Assembly: GCA_003151495.1 (NCBI GenBank)
Contig: PLXR01000005.1
Span: forward strand, 43,851 to 107,850
Source: Opitutaceae bacterium
Lineage (GTDB): Bacteria; Verrucomicrobiota; Verrucomicrobiia; Opitutales; Opitutaceae
Direction of reading: 5' to 3'
Length of the DNA: 64,000 nucleotides
The translations under genes were made by a program, and so were the position numbers. The notes under the pieces were generated by a model, which saw only the letters and a program-made list of their open reading frames with translations, ran no database searches and was not told where the DNA came from. Numbering within the stretch: position 1 is the first letter of the stretch; every line of letters starts with the position of its first letter. Shown piece by piece: positions 24,882 to 33,698 of this stretch.

Positions 24882-25571
24882 ATGAAGCTTCTACACCTTA
24901 CCGACTTTCACGCTAACCGGCGCTGGTACAATTGGACCCTAGATCACGCTGAGGCGTACGACCTGATCGCATACACGGGCGACTTCGTAGACGCTTACGG
25001 GTTTGAACCGCTGGAGAGCCAGGTGCGGTGGATCGCCGCGTGGGCCAAGCTGCTGCCCCGGCCCTTCATTTGGACCACCGGGAACCATGACCTGCAGACC
25101 ATGATCGCACCCACGGCTTGTGGTGAATGGTTAAGGCGCCTCCCGGGGGCCAAGGCGTTCGGAAACCACGGGCACCATGATTGCCTGGGCCATACATTCA
25201 CGCGCGTGAAATGGCGAGGTGTCGTCCCTAGCCTAAGTGACGGCGACATCGTCCTCTCACACGCCGGGCCCTCCGGACTGGCGACGGCGACGACCGAAAG
25301 CGGTGCGGATGGAGGGAGTATGGACCTCTCCGATGCCCTGTGGGCCGCACCCGCGCCGCCCTGGCTGATGTTGAGCGGGCACGTTCCCGACCCGGTGCGG
25401 TGGATAGACCGGAGCGCCGGTGCGATCTCCATTAACCCGGGAGTGAATGCGGGCGCCACCGCGCCGAACCATGTCACGATCGATACGATGACCGAGAAAG
25501 CTCGGCTGTTTAGGAATGGGGAGCTGGCTGACGAAGCGGATCTAAGCCCGTTAGTAGCGCGCGGGCTCTAA
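24882..25571 (+). CDS. calcineurin-like metallophosphoesterase, copy 1 with altered metal motif
   Basis: A 229-residue protein of the calcineurin-like metallophosphoesterase fold. Motifs in order: DFH in LHLTDFHANRRW, GDFVD, GNHD, LSHAGPSG, and then GHVPDPVRW where the family expects GHxH. The second His of that final pair, normally a metal ligand, is replaced by Pro. It is followed 20 bp later by a paralogue of the same length with an intact motif, and both starts share a similar upstream sequence. Copy 1 may therefore be inactive, altered in substrate, or a regulatory partner. Cargo of the integrated element. Confidence 0.85.
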   Translation: MKLLHLTDFHANRRWYNWTLDHAEAYDLIAYTGDFVDAYGFEPLESQVRWIAAWAKLLPRPFIWTTGNHDLQTMIAPTACGEWLRRLPGAKAFGNHGHHDCLGHTFTRVKWRGVVPSLSDGDIVLSHAGPSGLATATTESGADGGSMDLSDALWAAPAPPWLMLSGHVPDPVRWIDRSAGAISINPGVNAGATAPNHVTIDTMTEKARLFRNGELADEADLSPLVARGL

Positions 25572-25590
25572 AGGGGAGCATCACCTCGAG

Positions 25591-26259
25591 ATGAAGCTCC
25601 TCCACATCACGGACCTCCACGCCAACAGGCGCTGGTTCCAGTGGATAGCGGACCACGCCGAGGAGTATGACCTGATCGCCTTCACCGGCGATTTTCTGGA
25701 TCTCTTTGGCCCGGAATCCCCCGGGTCCCAAGTGCGGTGGATAAGCGCCTGGGCGCACTCCTTGCCGCGTCCCCTTCTTTGGTGCCCCGGTAACCACGAC
25801 GTGGAAAGCTCAGTGGCTCCGGTGTCGGCCGGGCGCTGGATGGCGGCCCTGCCAAGCGCCAGGGCCTTCAGCCGGTCCGGCCACGTTGAACGCCTGGGGC
25901 AGCCCTTTGTCCGGGTGGAGTGGAAGGGCGCCATCCCCAGGCTGCGGGGCGGCGACATCATCCTGGCGCACGCGCCGCCCTCCGGGTGCTTCACGGCAAC
26001 TACCAAAGGGGGCGGCGCGGACAACGGCGACCTAAACCTAGCCGATGCCCTTCGATCCACGGCGGCAGCCCCCTGGTTGGTCCTTAGCGGGCATGTTCAT
26101 ACCCCGACCCGATGGAAGGACCGGTGCGGTACCACCATAACGCTGAACCCCGGAGTTGGGGGGGACGCGACGGCGCCGAACTACATCACGGTGGACACGG
26201 CGGCACGGAAGGCGTGGTTGTTTAGGAACGGAGAGCCAGCAAACGTTGCGAATCTTTAA
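25591..26259 (+). CDS. calcineurin-like metallophosphoesterase, copy 2 with intact motifs
   Basis: A 222-residue paralogue of the preceding gene, similar along its full length (for example HANRRW, GDF, SGHV, LNPGVG/INPGVN, TAPNYITVDT). It keeps the complete set DLH, GDFLD, GNHD, LAHAPPSG and GHVH. The fold cleaves phosphoesters such as cyclic nucleotides, Ap4A-like dinucleotides, or nucleic acid ends. Tandem duplication 20 bp apart suggests one transcript. The physiological substrate is unknown; a nucleotide-signalling or defence role in the element is speculation. Confidence 0.88.
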   Translation: MKLLHITDLHANRRWFQWIADHAEEYDLIAFTGDFLDLFGPESPGSQVRWISAWAHSLPRPLLWCPGNHDVESSVAPVSAGRWMAALPSARAFSRSGHVERLGQPFVRVEWKGAIPRLRGGDIILAHAPPSGCFTATTKGGGADNGDLNLADALRSTAAAPWLVLSGHVHTPTRWKDRCGTTITLNPGVGGDATAPNYITVDTAARKAWLFRNGEPANVANL

Positions 26260-26383
26260 TCGTTGCTCCGCTAGATCGGCGGAGAATTGGATCGCCTATG
26301 TGATCGGTCGTTGCCGCCTATGTCTAACGGGATCGGAATCAGTTTGAGAGAAGCCGAAACAGAGTCTTGTCTAAGAATCCAAA

Positions 26384-27367
26384 ATGGAAGATCGCCCCGC
26401 TATTCCCTCCGAACTAAGGAGGCAAATCCTTGTCGAGGCGGGCCATCGTTGTGCGATACCCACGTGCAAACATCCTGAAGTCGATATTCACCATATAGTG
26501 CCGTGGGAAACATGCAGAGAGCACGAATACGGAAACCTAGTCGCATTATGCCCGAACTGCCACCGAAGGGCGGGCTCTGGGGAGATCGATAGAAAATCTC
26601 TGCGAATCTATAAGACGCGCCTGTCTTCAAGTGTGACCTCAACCGAATCTATTGCGCTTACCCCAACCGCCCGCGATGAGGATAGTGTGCCAAATAGTGG
26701 GTGGAAAATCTTGAAGCTAACTGAGAAAAAGATTCCGCCAAATCCCCTTAACTTTGACCTGGAAGTCCCGTCGTTCTTTGATGCCGATCTCGACGAGCTG
26801 AACGTGTTAGAGCACGCTTGGGCCCTCAGCCGTCTCCACGACCTTAGGAGCTTTCGCCTCCATAACTTGGAAAGCGATTTAGCAAGTTGGTGGGCAAATG
26901 GGGTAGTCGACTACTGCACCGGTTCCTTTGAGGTTCTCCATTTCTCTCAGAATGCGGTAAGCATCAAATACGCTCTCGACACATATGGCGTAGGAGCTGC
27001 GCACGGGAATTTTGAGGCCCGAACAACCACTGTGCAGCGAGGACCCCTAATTCCACTTCGTACATTCGATCTTTTTCGTTTAAGCTCCGGCTATCTCAGC
27101 GTGATTTCAGCTTACTGCACAAAATGTTTGTTGGCCTCGCGGATTAATACATCAGATAGGGCTGCCGCGTGGATCCGCGAAGGTGCGAGTCCAGAAGATA
27201 AGAACTTCGACGATTTCAACCTCACGCGCGAAGGTGTCTTATTTATTTTTGGCAAGTACCAAGTCGCTTGTGGAGTCGATGGTCCACAATACGTTACGAT
27301 TCCTTGGAGTGAGCTAGACCCTATCTTGAACCGTCGATGTCATGCACTCGAAGGATTGGCGTGGTGA
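26384..27367 (+). CDS. HNH endonuclease with DUF3298-like C-terminal domain
   Basis: A 327-residue protein. Residues about 10-70 form an HNH nuclease: two zinc-knuckle-type Cys (CAIPTC), DIHHIVPW with the catalytic His, and NLVALCPNCHRR. Residues about 155-325 resemble DUF3298/RsiV-like domains: DTYGVGAAHGNFEARTT, then DLFRLSSGYLSVIS, then LTREGVLFIFGKYQVACGVDG and VTIPWSELDPIL. The two domains are joined by a linker of about 80 residues. DUF3298 is normally extracytoplasmic or regulatory, so its fusion to an HNH nuclease is unusual. It is the last cargo gene before the integrase. Defence or element-transfer roles are possible but unproven. Confidence 0.85.
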   Translation: MEDRPAIPSELRRQILVEAGHRCAIPTCKHPEVDIHHIVPWETCREHEYGNLVALCPNCHRRAGSGEIDRKSLRIYKTRLSSSVTSTESIALTPTARDEDSVPNSGWKILKLTEKKIPPNPLNFDLEVPSFFDADLDELNVLEHAWALSRLHDLRSFRLHNLESDLASWWANGVVDYCTGSFEVLHFSQNAVSIKYALDTYGVGAAHGNFEARTTTVQRGPLIPLRTFDLFRLSSGYLSVISAYCTKCLLASRINTSDRAAAWIREGASPEDKNFDDFNLTREGVLFIFGKYQVACGVDGPQYVTIPWSELDPILNRRCHALEGLAW

Positions 27368-27389
27368 GTCTATTCCAATCGGCGCAAAT

Positions 27390-28763
27390 CTAGTCTACCG
27401 TTTTGAGCTTACCGGCCCCCGGCGACAGGTTCACCTCTACCCGCTTCTTCTTAGCGATGTAGTGGGCGCTGGTGGTGTGGATGTCCCGGTGCCCGAGGTG
27501 TTGCCGGGCGGCCTCTATGCCGAAGTCCGCGGCCACCAGACTGCCGCTCTCCTTACGGAGGGCGTGGATCGCCTTTTGCTGCTTGATGCCCTTTGACCTC
27601 AACCAGGCGTTCAGGGCCCGCCACGTGGCATCGCACCGGTAGTAATCATAGGTTGCCGCCGGGTTGGGCGCCCCACCCTTCAACACAAACTCCGACGTGC
27701 TCCCCGCCTTAAACGAACGGAACACGTCCAAAGCTTGCTGGGGCAGATCTATGTCCCGTTGGCTCTCCTCGGTCTTGGGTTCAAAGTGGGGGGTGCGCCG
27801 GACGTGCACCTGCCCGTTCTCGAAGTCGATCTGGTCCCAGGTGAGGAGATCCGCCTCCTTCCGCCGGAGACCCGCCCAAAGGCATAGATTGAGGGCTAGA
27901 TATTCCTGTGACCGTTCCTTCGTCTTTAACTCCCGGCCCGCGCACGCTAGGAGCCATACCGGGTTAACCTCCGAGTAGTACCGTTGTGGGCCCGGGTCCT
28001 TAAGTTTCACACCCGCAAACGGGTTGGCCGGGAGCTTGACCTTCAACTCGGCCACTACGTCCGGGGCAAAGAGGGCCCGGGCACAGCGAAGGCAGGAAGC
28101 AGCCGACCTTTCCGCGGACTTCCGTTGGACAGGGTCCGCCCCTGCCTGGGCGACGTAGGCGTTGCGCCAGGTGTTAACCGATGAAGGGGTGAGCAGGTCC
28201 AAGCGCTGAACGTCCACTTTAGTCAACCACTTCGCCCGGCCGCCTTTCATATAGTCGTACTTCGCCTTCGCGGCCTTCCCCTTCAGGCCCGCATCTACCT
28301 TTGCTATGTCGGCGACGATCTTCCGGAGCTTAATGGCGTACCGGCGAACCGTCATCGGCTTTAGATGACTACGCTTCTTAACGTCCGCGAGGAACTCCCC
28401 CACGGTAGAAACCTGAGCTTTTCCCTCCGTGCCGGGCTTGTACTTGGCGAGGGTGGGCACCCAGCCGTTTGCCTCTAGGAACGTCGCGATCTCCTTAGCC
28501 TTAACTGCCGCCGCACTCCGGTTGGCCGTCCCCAGGGAAAACGCCTTCCGTTTCTCTAGGTGCTGCAACCGGACGGACCATCCGGCAATCACACGCTTCT
28601 TACCGTCCCGGATGAAGGTTTTGTGGTAGAGGCGCTTCTCCCAGTAATCCACATGGAAACGCGACCTCGTTTCGGCACGCTCCTGCTTGGCCATTGCTTG
28701 GCCACTTTTGATGTCCTCAACTTTCCGGTGTTGTCCGTTCATGTCCCAACCCCACATTCCCAT
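27390..28763 (-). CDS. tyrosine recombinase integrase
   Basis: A 457-residue phage-type integrase, read toward the element interior. The catalytic set is visible: Arg in GLRRKEADLLTWDQI, a Lys in the beta-hairpin region, HALRK (HxxR), then HLGHRD and the nucleophile Tyr in TTSAHY. An N-terminal arm-binding domain and a core-binding domain (YAIKLRKIVADIAKVDA) precede it. It converges with the HNH gene with a 22-bp gap and starts 77 bp inside the right core. The first ATG is used; an internal ATG at 28694 would place the putative arm-type repeat over the 5' end of the gene. Confidence 0.93.
   Translation of the reverse strand: MGMWGWDMNGQHRKVEDIKSGQAMAKQERAETRSRFHVDYWEKRLYHKTFIRDGKKRVIAGWSVRLQHLEKRKAFSLGTANRSAAAVKAKEIATFLEANGWVPTLAKYKPGTEGKAQVSTVGEFLADVKKRSHLKPMTVRRYAIKLRKIVADIAKVDAGLKGKAAKAKYDYMKGGRAKWLTKVDVQRLDLLTPSSVNTWRNAYVAQAGADPVQRKSAERSAASCLRCARALFAPDVVAELKVKLPANPFAGVKLKDPGPQRYYSEVNPVWLLACAGRELKTKERSQEYLALNLCLWAGLRRKEADLLTWDQIDFENGQVHVRRTPHFEPKTEESQRDIDLPQQALDVFRSFKAGSTSEFVLKGGAPNPAATYDYYRCDATWRALNAWLRSKGIKQQKAIHALRKESGSLVAADFGIEAARQHLGHRDIHTTSAHYIAKKKRVEVNLSPGAGKLKTVD
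28684..28708 (+). repeat. putative integrase arm-type site, right arm
   Basis: 25 bp with two CTTGGCC half-sites 11 bp apart, the partner of 8343-8367 with two mismatches and the same orientation. It lies at the 5' end of the integrase gene, so integrase binding could also control its own expression. Confidence 0.6.
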
Positions 28764-28839
28764 TCTCCCTATGCGATGGGCAACAAAATAGGGTCAATTC
28801 CGGACAATACTGGTCAGTAGAACCGAGGTAAACCCAATA

Positions 28840-28885
28840 ACTCATAATCCTTTGGTTCAGGGTTCGAATCCCTGTGGGCCCACCA
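28840..28885 (+). repeat. attR core, right 46-bp direct repeat
   Basis: Exact copy of the tRNA anticodon loop to CCA end, without the 5' half of the tRNA. It marks the right junction of the element. Confidence 0.95.
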
Positions 28886-29087
28886 CTTACAGCCAATTAC
28901 TTACAGAATGGTGTCCATTTCCAAGAGAAACGCTTGTCGGTTACCGTCAGGTTTTGCGGGCCTTCGATGCAGCATGATATCCCTGAGGCCTATCTAGACG
29001 ACATCTCGGGCATTCTAGGCCCGTTTCATTGGCAGCGCCCGCCACCCCTTGTTCGATCTCGTTTCCGATATCGCCCCTGAGGGGAGT

Positions 29088-32000
29088 CTATTTGTTGGCT
29101 GCGGTTCTTTCCAGGGCGTCGAGTCGGGCGGTCAGCGCGTCAACCTGGCCTAACCGGGCCTTCAGTGCCTCGATCTCCTGCTGCTGCTGCTGCACAACCT
29201 CGTGCTGCTTCCGAAACTCATTTAGCAGCATGGCGTTCACGGCGTCGTAGCGGACCGTGAGGATCTGGCCCTGCTTGTCGCGAATGACGAGGTCCGGCGC
29301 AACCTTCGCTACCTCCTCGGCCACGAGGCCGTATTCAGGAGTGTTCCTGGCGTCCTGCCTGTAGTGGAAAGTGACAGGGCGAAGTGCGAGCAATGCCTCG
29401 CTCGCTGATCCCATGTCTTGGATGTCCTTCTTGTAGCGCTGGGAGGAAGCCACTGTGCCCAGGTTACCATTGAAATCGACCAAGACGGCCGTTGCCGATC
29501 CCGTGTCGAGGGTGGTGGTCCCAAAAATTCCGGCGATAAACGCCTTGTTCTGTGCTCCGGCAGAGCCGATGCGGATCACTCCAGTGCCAAATCCGCCCGT
29601 TCCATCGGTGCTTTGGCCAGTGTCGAAGATATCGATGTTCTGGACGCCGGTGGTCACGTCTAGTCCGGCATTGGGGCCAATTGCAATGTTGGCAGTGCCG
29701 GTGGCGTTCTTGAGCGCACTGGAGCCGATTGCCGTGTTGTTCGACCCGGTTGTGTTGCTTTCAAGAGCGCTGGCTCCGTAGGCGGTGTTGCCGCCGCCGA
29801 CCGCGACCGCACCCATGCCACCAGCCGTGTCGGTCGCATCAATCACAAGCCCCTCGCCGGTGGCACCTGTGTCACCGGTGGCACCCGCCGGACCAGTATC
29901 CCCTGTGGCACCGGCCGGGCCGGTCGCACCCGTTGCACCGGCGATACCTGTGGCCCCGGACAGCCCCGTGTCGCCGGAAGCTCCCGTGGCACCGGCCGGG
30001 CCCGTGGCGCCCGTTGGGCCTACGAGCAGGCTCGTGTCCATCGAACCAAGGTTACCCAAGTCATCGATAGTGACAGCCTGCTGTGTTGACGCGTCGTTGT
30101 TCGAGGCGACCCCCCAGACGCCCGCCAGAAAGGCCGACGTCTGCACACCCTGCGAGCCGATGCGGATGACGCTGGCGTCCGCCGGAAGACCCGGGTCGTA
30201 GATGTCGATGTTTTTGTCGCCCGTTGTCAGGTTCCCTCCGGCACCGTCGCCAATTGCAATATTGAATCCCCCTGTGGTGTTCCCCTGGAGGGCGCCCTGT
30301 CCGGTGGCCGTGTTGCCGATGCCGGTCGTATTGGAGGCCAGCGCGTTGTAGCCGAAGGCCGTGTTGCTGTAGCCGGTCGTGTTGGAAGAGAGCGCATTTA
30401 CGCCGCTGGCCGTGCCATAGGTTCCGGTTGTGTTGTTTGCGAGCGCTGCCCCGCCATAGGCGGAGTTGCTGCTGCCTGTCGTGTTAAAAAAGAGAGCGCC
30501 CTCGCCTGTGGCCGTGTTATTGTTTCCGGTCGTGTTGGAGTAGAGCGCTTGTGCGCCGCTCGCCGTGTTACTGGTTCCGGTCGTGTTGGAAAAGAGAGCC
30601 TGGTCGCCAAAGGCGGTGTCAAAGGCGCTGGACGATACAGCGAGGGACGCGAGCGCACCGGTACCGCCTGCCGTGTCATTGAACGCATCGGTAAATACTC
30701 CTGAGGGCCCGGTATCACCCGTCGCGCCGGTGGCACCTGTGGTGCCATCCGAACCCGTGGCACCTGCCGGACCCATTGCGCCCACGACTCCCTGGATACC
30801 CTGCGGCCCTGTCGCTCCCGTGATTCCTTGGGCGCCTAGCGGGCCGGTGGCTCCATTGATCCCCTGGGTTCCCTGCGGGCCCGTGGCGCCCGTCGATCCA
30901 CCTAAACTTGCAAGGGGAATCGACCCCAGGTTGCCTAGGTCATCAACCGTGACGGCCTGCTGCGTTCCCATGTCATTGTTGGTCGCGACCCCGTAAATGC
31001 CCGCAAAGAAGGCCGCCGTTTGCGTCCCCTGCGTGCCAATGCGAATGGTGTCGCTCTCCCCGGCCACTCCCGGGTCGAAGATGTCGATGTTGTTGCTGCC
31101 TGTGGTCAGGTTTCCCCCAGCAGAGTAACCAATTGCGATGTTGGCGTTGCCGGTCGTGCTCGAAGCGAGAGCAAAGTTTCCGGTGGCCGTGTTGCTGTCG
31201 CCGGTTGTGTTTGCATAGAGCGCATAGAAGCCGGTAGCCAGGTTTTCACCTCCCGTCGCGTTCGCGTACAATGCGTTCACGCCTACTGCCGTGTTACGGA
31301 TACCGCTCGTGTTGTTGAGGAGTGACGCGTATCCCATGGCCGTATTGGAAGATCCGCCAACGTTTGCAATGAGTGACGCATAACCGACGCCCGTGTTATA
31401 AGCTCCGCCATTGTTGGAATAGAGCGCCTGAAAGCCGACGGCTGTGAGGCCAGTATCGGTAGTGTCCAAGTAGAGCGCCTGGCTGCCGACTGCCGTGTTC
31501 CGGGAACCAGTGGTGATGGCTTGGAGCGCAGTGAAACCGGTAGCCGTATTGTAGTTTCCAGTCGTGTTGGAATAGAGAGTGTAGGCGCCGGTGGCCGTGT
31601 TTTCGATGCCGGTGGTGTCGCCAGCGAGGGCGGAAGCCCCATAGGCCGTGTTGTATGCGTCAGTGGAGACCGTCAGAGACGCCAGCGCCCCGATTCCACC
31701 GGCCGTGTCTAGGTACGCGTCGGTTAGGATTCCCGATGCGCCCGTTGCACCTGCAACACCAGTAGAACCTGCTGGCCCGGTCGCGCCCGTAACACCTGCA
31801 ACACCCATAACACCTGCTGGCCCAACCGCACCCGTAACACCAGCAGCGCCCATTGCGCCGGTGACGCCTATGGCGCCAACGGGTCCGGTTGGGCCCTCGG
31901 CACCTGTGGCCCCCGTCAGACTGGCAAGCGCCACCGAACCCAGGTTGCCAAGGTCATCAACTGTGACGGCCTGCTGCGAACCCATGTCATTGTTGGTGGT

Positions 32001-33101
32001 GACCCCGAAAATGCCCGCGATGAAGGCCGCCGTCTGGGTGTTCTGGGTACCAATGCGAATGGTGTTGCTCTCCCCAGCCACGCCCAGGTCGAAGATGTCG
32101 ATATTGTGGTTACCGGTCGTCAGGTTTTCCCCAGCAAAGTAGCCAATTGCGATGTTGTCCGCTCCGGTCGTGTTAAGAAGGAGCGCACTTCTTCCGTAGG
32201 CCGTGTTGTTGTTTCCCTGGTTGAGATAGAGCGCCTCGTAACCGCTGGCGGTGTTCTGGCTTCCGGCCGTGTTGGAATAGAGCGCCTGGTAGCCGTCGGC
32301 AGTGTTGTAGTCGCCAGTCGTGTTAGTTACAAGCGCCTGGAAACCGCTGGCGGTGTTATCGAAGCCCGTCGTGTTGAAATGGAGCGCCTCGGTGCCGAAG
32401 GCCGCGTTTGCCGAGCCTAGCGTGTTGTTATAGAGCGCAAAGTAGCCGTTGGCGGTGTTGCGGGTCCCGGTTGTGTTGGCATAGAGCGCCTGGCTGCCAA
32501 CGGCCGTGTTATATATGCCGATCGTGTTGCTGAAGAGCGCCTGATAGCCCTCCGCCGTGTTGTCGGTGCCGATCGTGTTGCTGAAGAGCGCACGGTAACC
32601 AGTGCCGGTGTTGTCGCTGCCGGTCGTGGTCTTGTTGATCGCCTGGTAGCCGTTCGCCGTGTTGAAGCTGGCCGTCGTGTTCTGGGCCAGAGCACCAGTA
32701 CCGTTGGCCTCGTTCTGGTTTCCTGTCGTATTGAACGCCAGGGAATTGTAGCCGAAGGCCGAATTGCCGGCGCCCGTCGTGTTGTTCGGAAGCGAGTTGT
32801 ATCCGACGGCGGTTAGGTCAATGCCGGTCGTATTGAGCCAGAGTGACCGGAAGCCGACTGCCACATTCTGGTTCCCCGTCGTGTTGCTGTAGAGCGCCTG
32901 GCTGCCGACGCCCACGTTGTTGCTTCCCGCGTTGTCGCTGGAAAGCGCCTGGTAGCCAGCGCCCGTGTTGTTGGTGCCGGTGGTCACGGAACCCAACGCC
33001 TGGGTGCCGACGGCAGTGTTGGTCTGCGCTTGCGCGGTGCCGTAGGAAAGCAGCACGGCCATTGAGCCAACGACAAGGGTGATTCCATTAACCGCTTTCA
33101 T
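29088..33101 (-). CDS. giant S74 tail-fibre-like protein with collagen-like and head-type repeats
   Basis: 1337 residues from ATG 33101, supported by AAGGAG 6 bp upstream and a signal peptide (ITLVVGSMAVLLSYGTAQAQ). It has four cycles of the same plan. Each cycle has short NTTGxxNTAxGxxAL repeats, as in trimeric adhesin heads, then a conserved block with NIDIFDPGVAGESDTIRIGT, then AGIYGV and VTVDDLGNLGS, then a collagen-like GATGPxG stretch. The C-terminus is an intramolecular S74 chaperone (SSQRYKKDIQDM, VAPDLVIRD, YDAVNAMLLNEF) with a closing coiled coil, so the protein is probably trimeric and self-processed at the S74 Ser. Likely a secreted or surface fibre. It lies just outside the right end of the element. 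Confidence 0.88.
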   Translation of the reverse strand: MKAVNGITLVVGSMAVLLSYGTAQAQTNTAVGTQALGSVTTGTNNTGAGYQALSSDNAGSNNVGVGSQALYSNTTGNQNVAVGFRSLWLNTTGIDLTAVGYNSLPNNTTGAGNSAFGYNSLAFNTTGNQNEANGTGALAQNTTASFNTANGYQAINKTTTGSDNTGTGYRALFSNTIGTDNTAEGYQALFSNTIGIYNTAVGSQALYANTTGTRNTANGYFALYNNTLGSANAAFGTEALHFNTTGFDNTASGFQALVTNTTGDYNTADGYQALYSNTAGSQNTASGYEALYLNQGNNNTAYGRSALLLNTTGADNIAIGYFAGENLTTGNHNIDIFDLGVAGESNTIRIGTQNTQTAAFIAGIFGVTTNNDMGSQQAVTVDDLGNLGSVALASLTGATGAEGPTGPVGAIGVTGAMGAAGVTGAVGPAGVMGVAGVTGATGPAGSTGVAGATGASGILTDAYLDTAGGIGALASLTVSTDAYNTAYGASALAGDTTGIENTATGAYTLYSNTTGNYNTATGFTALQAITTGSRNTAVGSQALYLDTTDTGLTAVGFQALYSNNGGAYNTGVGYASLIANVGGSSNTAMGYASLLNNTSGIRNTAVGVNALYANATGGENLATGFYALYANTTGDSNTATGNFALASSTTGNANIAIGYSAGGNLTTGSNNIDIFDPGVAGESDTIRIGTQGTQTAAFFAGIYGVATNNDMGTQQAVTVDDLGNLGSIPLASLGGSTGATGPQGTQGINGATGPLGAQGITGATGPQGIQGVVGAMGPAGATGSDGTTGATGATGDTGPSGVFTDAFNDTAGGTGALASLAVSSSAFDTAFGDQALFSNTTGTSNTASGAQALYSNTTGNNNTATGEGALFFNTTGSSNSAYGGAALANNTTGTYGTASGVNALSSNTTGYSNTAFGYNALASNTTGIGNTATGQGALQGNTTGGFNIAIGDGAGGNLTTGDKNIDIYDPGLPADASVIRIGSQGVQTSAFLAGVWGVASNNDASTQQAVTIDDLGNLGSMDTSLLVGPTGATGPAGATGASGDTGLSGATGIAGATGATGPAGATGDTGPAGATGDTGATGEGLVIDATDTAGGMGAVAVGGGNTAYGASALESNTTGSNNTAIGSSALKNATGTANIAIGPNAGLDVTTGVQNIDIFDTGQSTDGTGGFGTGVIRIGSAGAQNKAFIAGIFGTTTLDTGSATAVLVDFNGNLGTVASSQRYKKDIQDMGSASEALLALRPVTFHYRQDARNTPEYGLVAEEVAKVAPDLVIRDKQGQILTVRYDAVNAMLLNEFRKQHEVVQQQQQEIEALKARLGQVDALTARLDALERTAANK
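29760..33050. repeat. tandem coding repeats of the S74 protein gene
   Basis: Dozens of imperfect 42-69 bp units built on a GTGTTG/AGCGC frame encode NTTG-type repeats. They are arranged in four larger cycles, each ended by a collagen-like segment and a conserved ATCGATGAC-rich block. Such arrays recombine easily, so length variants are expected. Confidence 0.8.
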
Positions 33102-33325
33102 CTTAACTCTCCTTGGTTTAACCGTCTTGGGTCGTGGCCAAGATGGTCGGAATGACCAAGGTGACTGAGACTCACCCCAATTGGGACGACCCAATAAATA
33201 CGATAAGGCGGTCTTCTGCGACCTATAAGTTGCATCGCACCCAGAGGTGGTCCCCAACTGTTGATCGTTGGTTTTCAGTTATCGTGACGGTTGCCGGACG
33301 GATATCTTGGCCGACTACTTGACAC

Positions 33326-33343
33326 TGGTCCATTTTGGGACCA
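33326..33343. promoter_or_regulatory. inverted repeat TGGTCC-N6-GGACCA before the small HTH gene
   Basis: A perfect 6-bp inverted repeat ending 10 bp upstream of the ATG of the small HTH protein; likely its operator. Confidence 0.5.
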
Positions 33344-33353
33344 CCTCAGTCTT

Positions 33354-33689
33354 ATGAGTGCCGCCGCCCTCCAGCTAAAGAAAACCCTAGCCGATGCCAT
33401 CAAGCATCAAATGAAGTTCGATCATCTGAGCATCTCCAGCTTCGCCAGGAGGACTAAGACCAACCGCCATTCGGTCCGCAGAATTCTGGACGGGAAAAAC
33501 ACCTCCATTACACTCAAGACGATGGCGAAAGCAGCCGAGGCGCTCAACCTAGAGCTGACTCTCTCCGTCAAGCAGCTGCCGCTCGCTAAGCTGGGAAAAA
33601 TCGCCGGACAACTTGCCGCCACCAGCGATTCCAAAAAGGCAGCTGAACTGAAGAAGCAGTTTTTGGAGGGATATTACGGAAACCGGTAA
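33354..33689 (+). CDS. small XRE/HigA-like HTH protein
   Basis: 111 residues from the ATG at 33354, chosen because a longer open frame starts within non-conserved sequence. The helix-turn-helix is in SSFARRTKTNRHSVRRILDGKNTSITLKTMAKAAEALNLEL, typical of XRE regulators. A basic C-terminal region follows. It is 9 bp upstream of a small partner gene, in the arrangement of toxin-antitoxin or regulator-partner pairs, but the partner does not resemble a known toxin. An inverted repeat just upstream suggests autoregulation. Confidence 0.75.
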   Translation: MSAAALQLKKTLADAIKHQMKFDHLSISSFARRTKTNRHSVRRILDGKNTSITLKTMAKAAEALNLELTLSVKQLPLAKLGKIAGQLAATSDSKKAAELKKQFLEGYYGNR

Positions 33690-33698
33690 ATCAACTCG

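Larger units (their letters stand above)
8250..28885. mobile_element. tRNA-integrated genomic element of about 20.6 kb
   Basis: The element is bounded by exact 46-bp direct repeats (8250-8295 and 28840-28885) made of the anticodon loop to CCA end of the tRNA. A tyrosine integrase lies 77 bp inside the right end. It carries an excisionase-like HTH protein, a primase-helicase with a putative origin, two repressor modules and about twenty small genes, many with clearly lower GC than the flanking chromosome. No structural phage, terminase, relaxase or type IV secretion genes were recognised, so it is best called a satellite-like or mobilisable integrative island. Target choice and element type are well supported; the mode of transfer is unknown. 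Confidence 0.93.

Noticed and set aside
29760..33050. CRISPR-like periodic repeats
   Set aside because: The periodicity is explained by coding repeats (NTTGxxNTA and GxT units); spacing is irregular and no cas genes are present.
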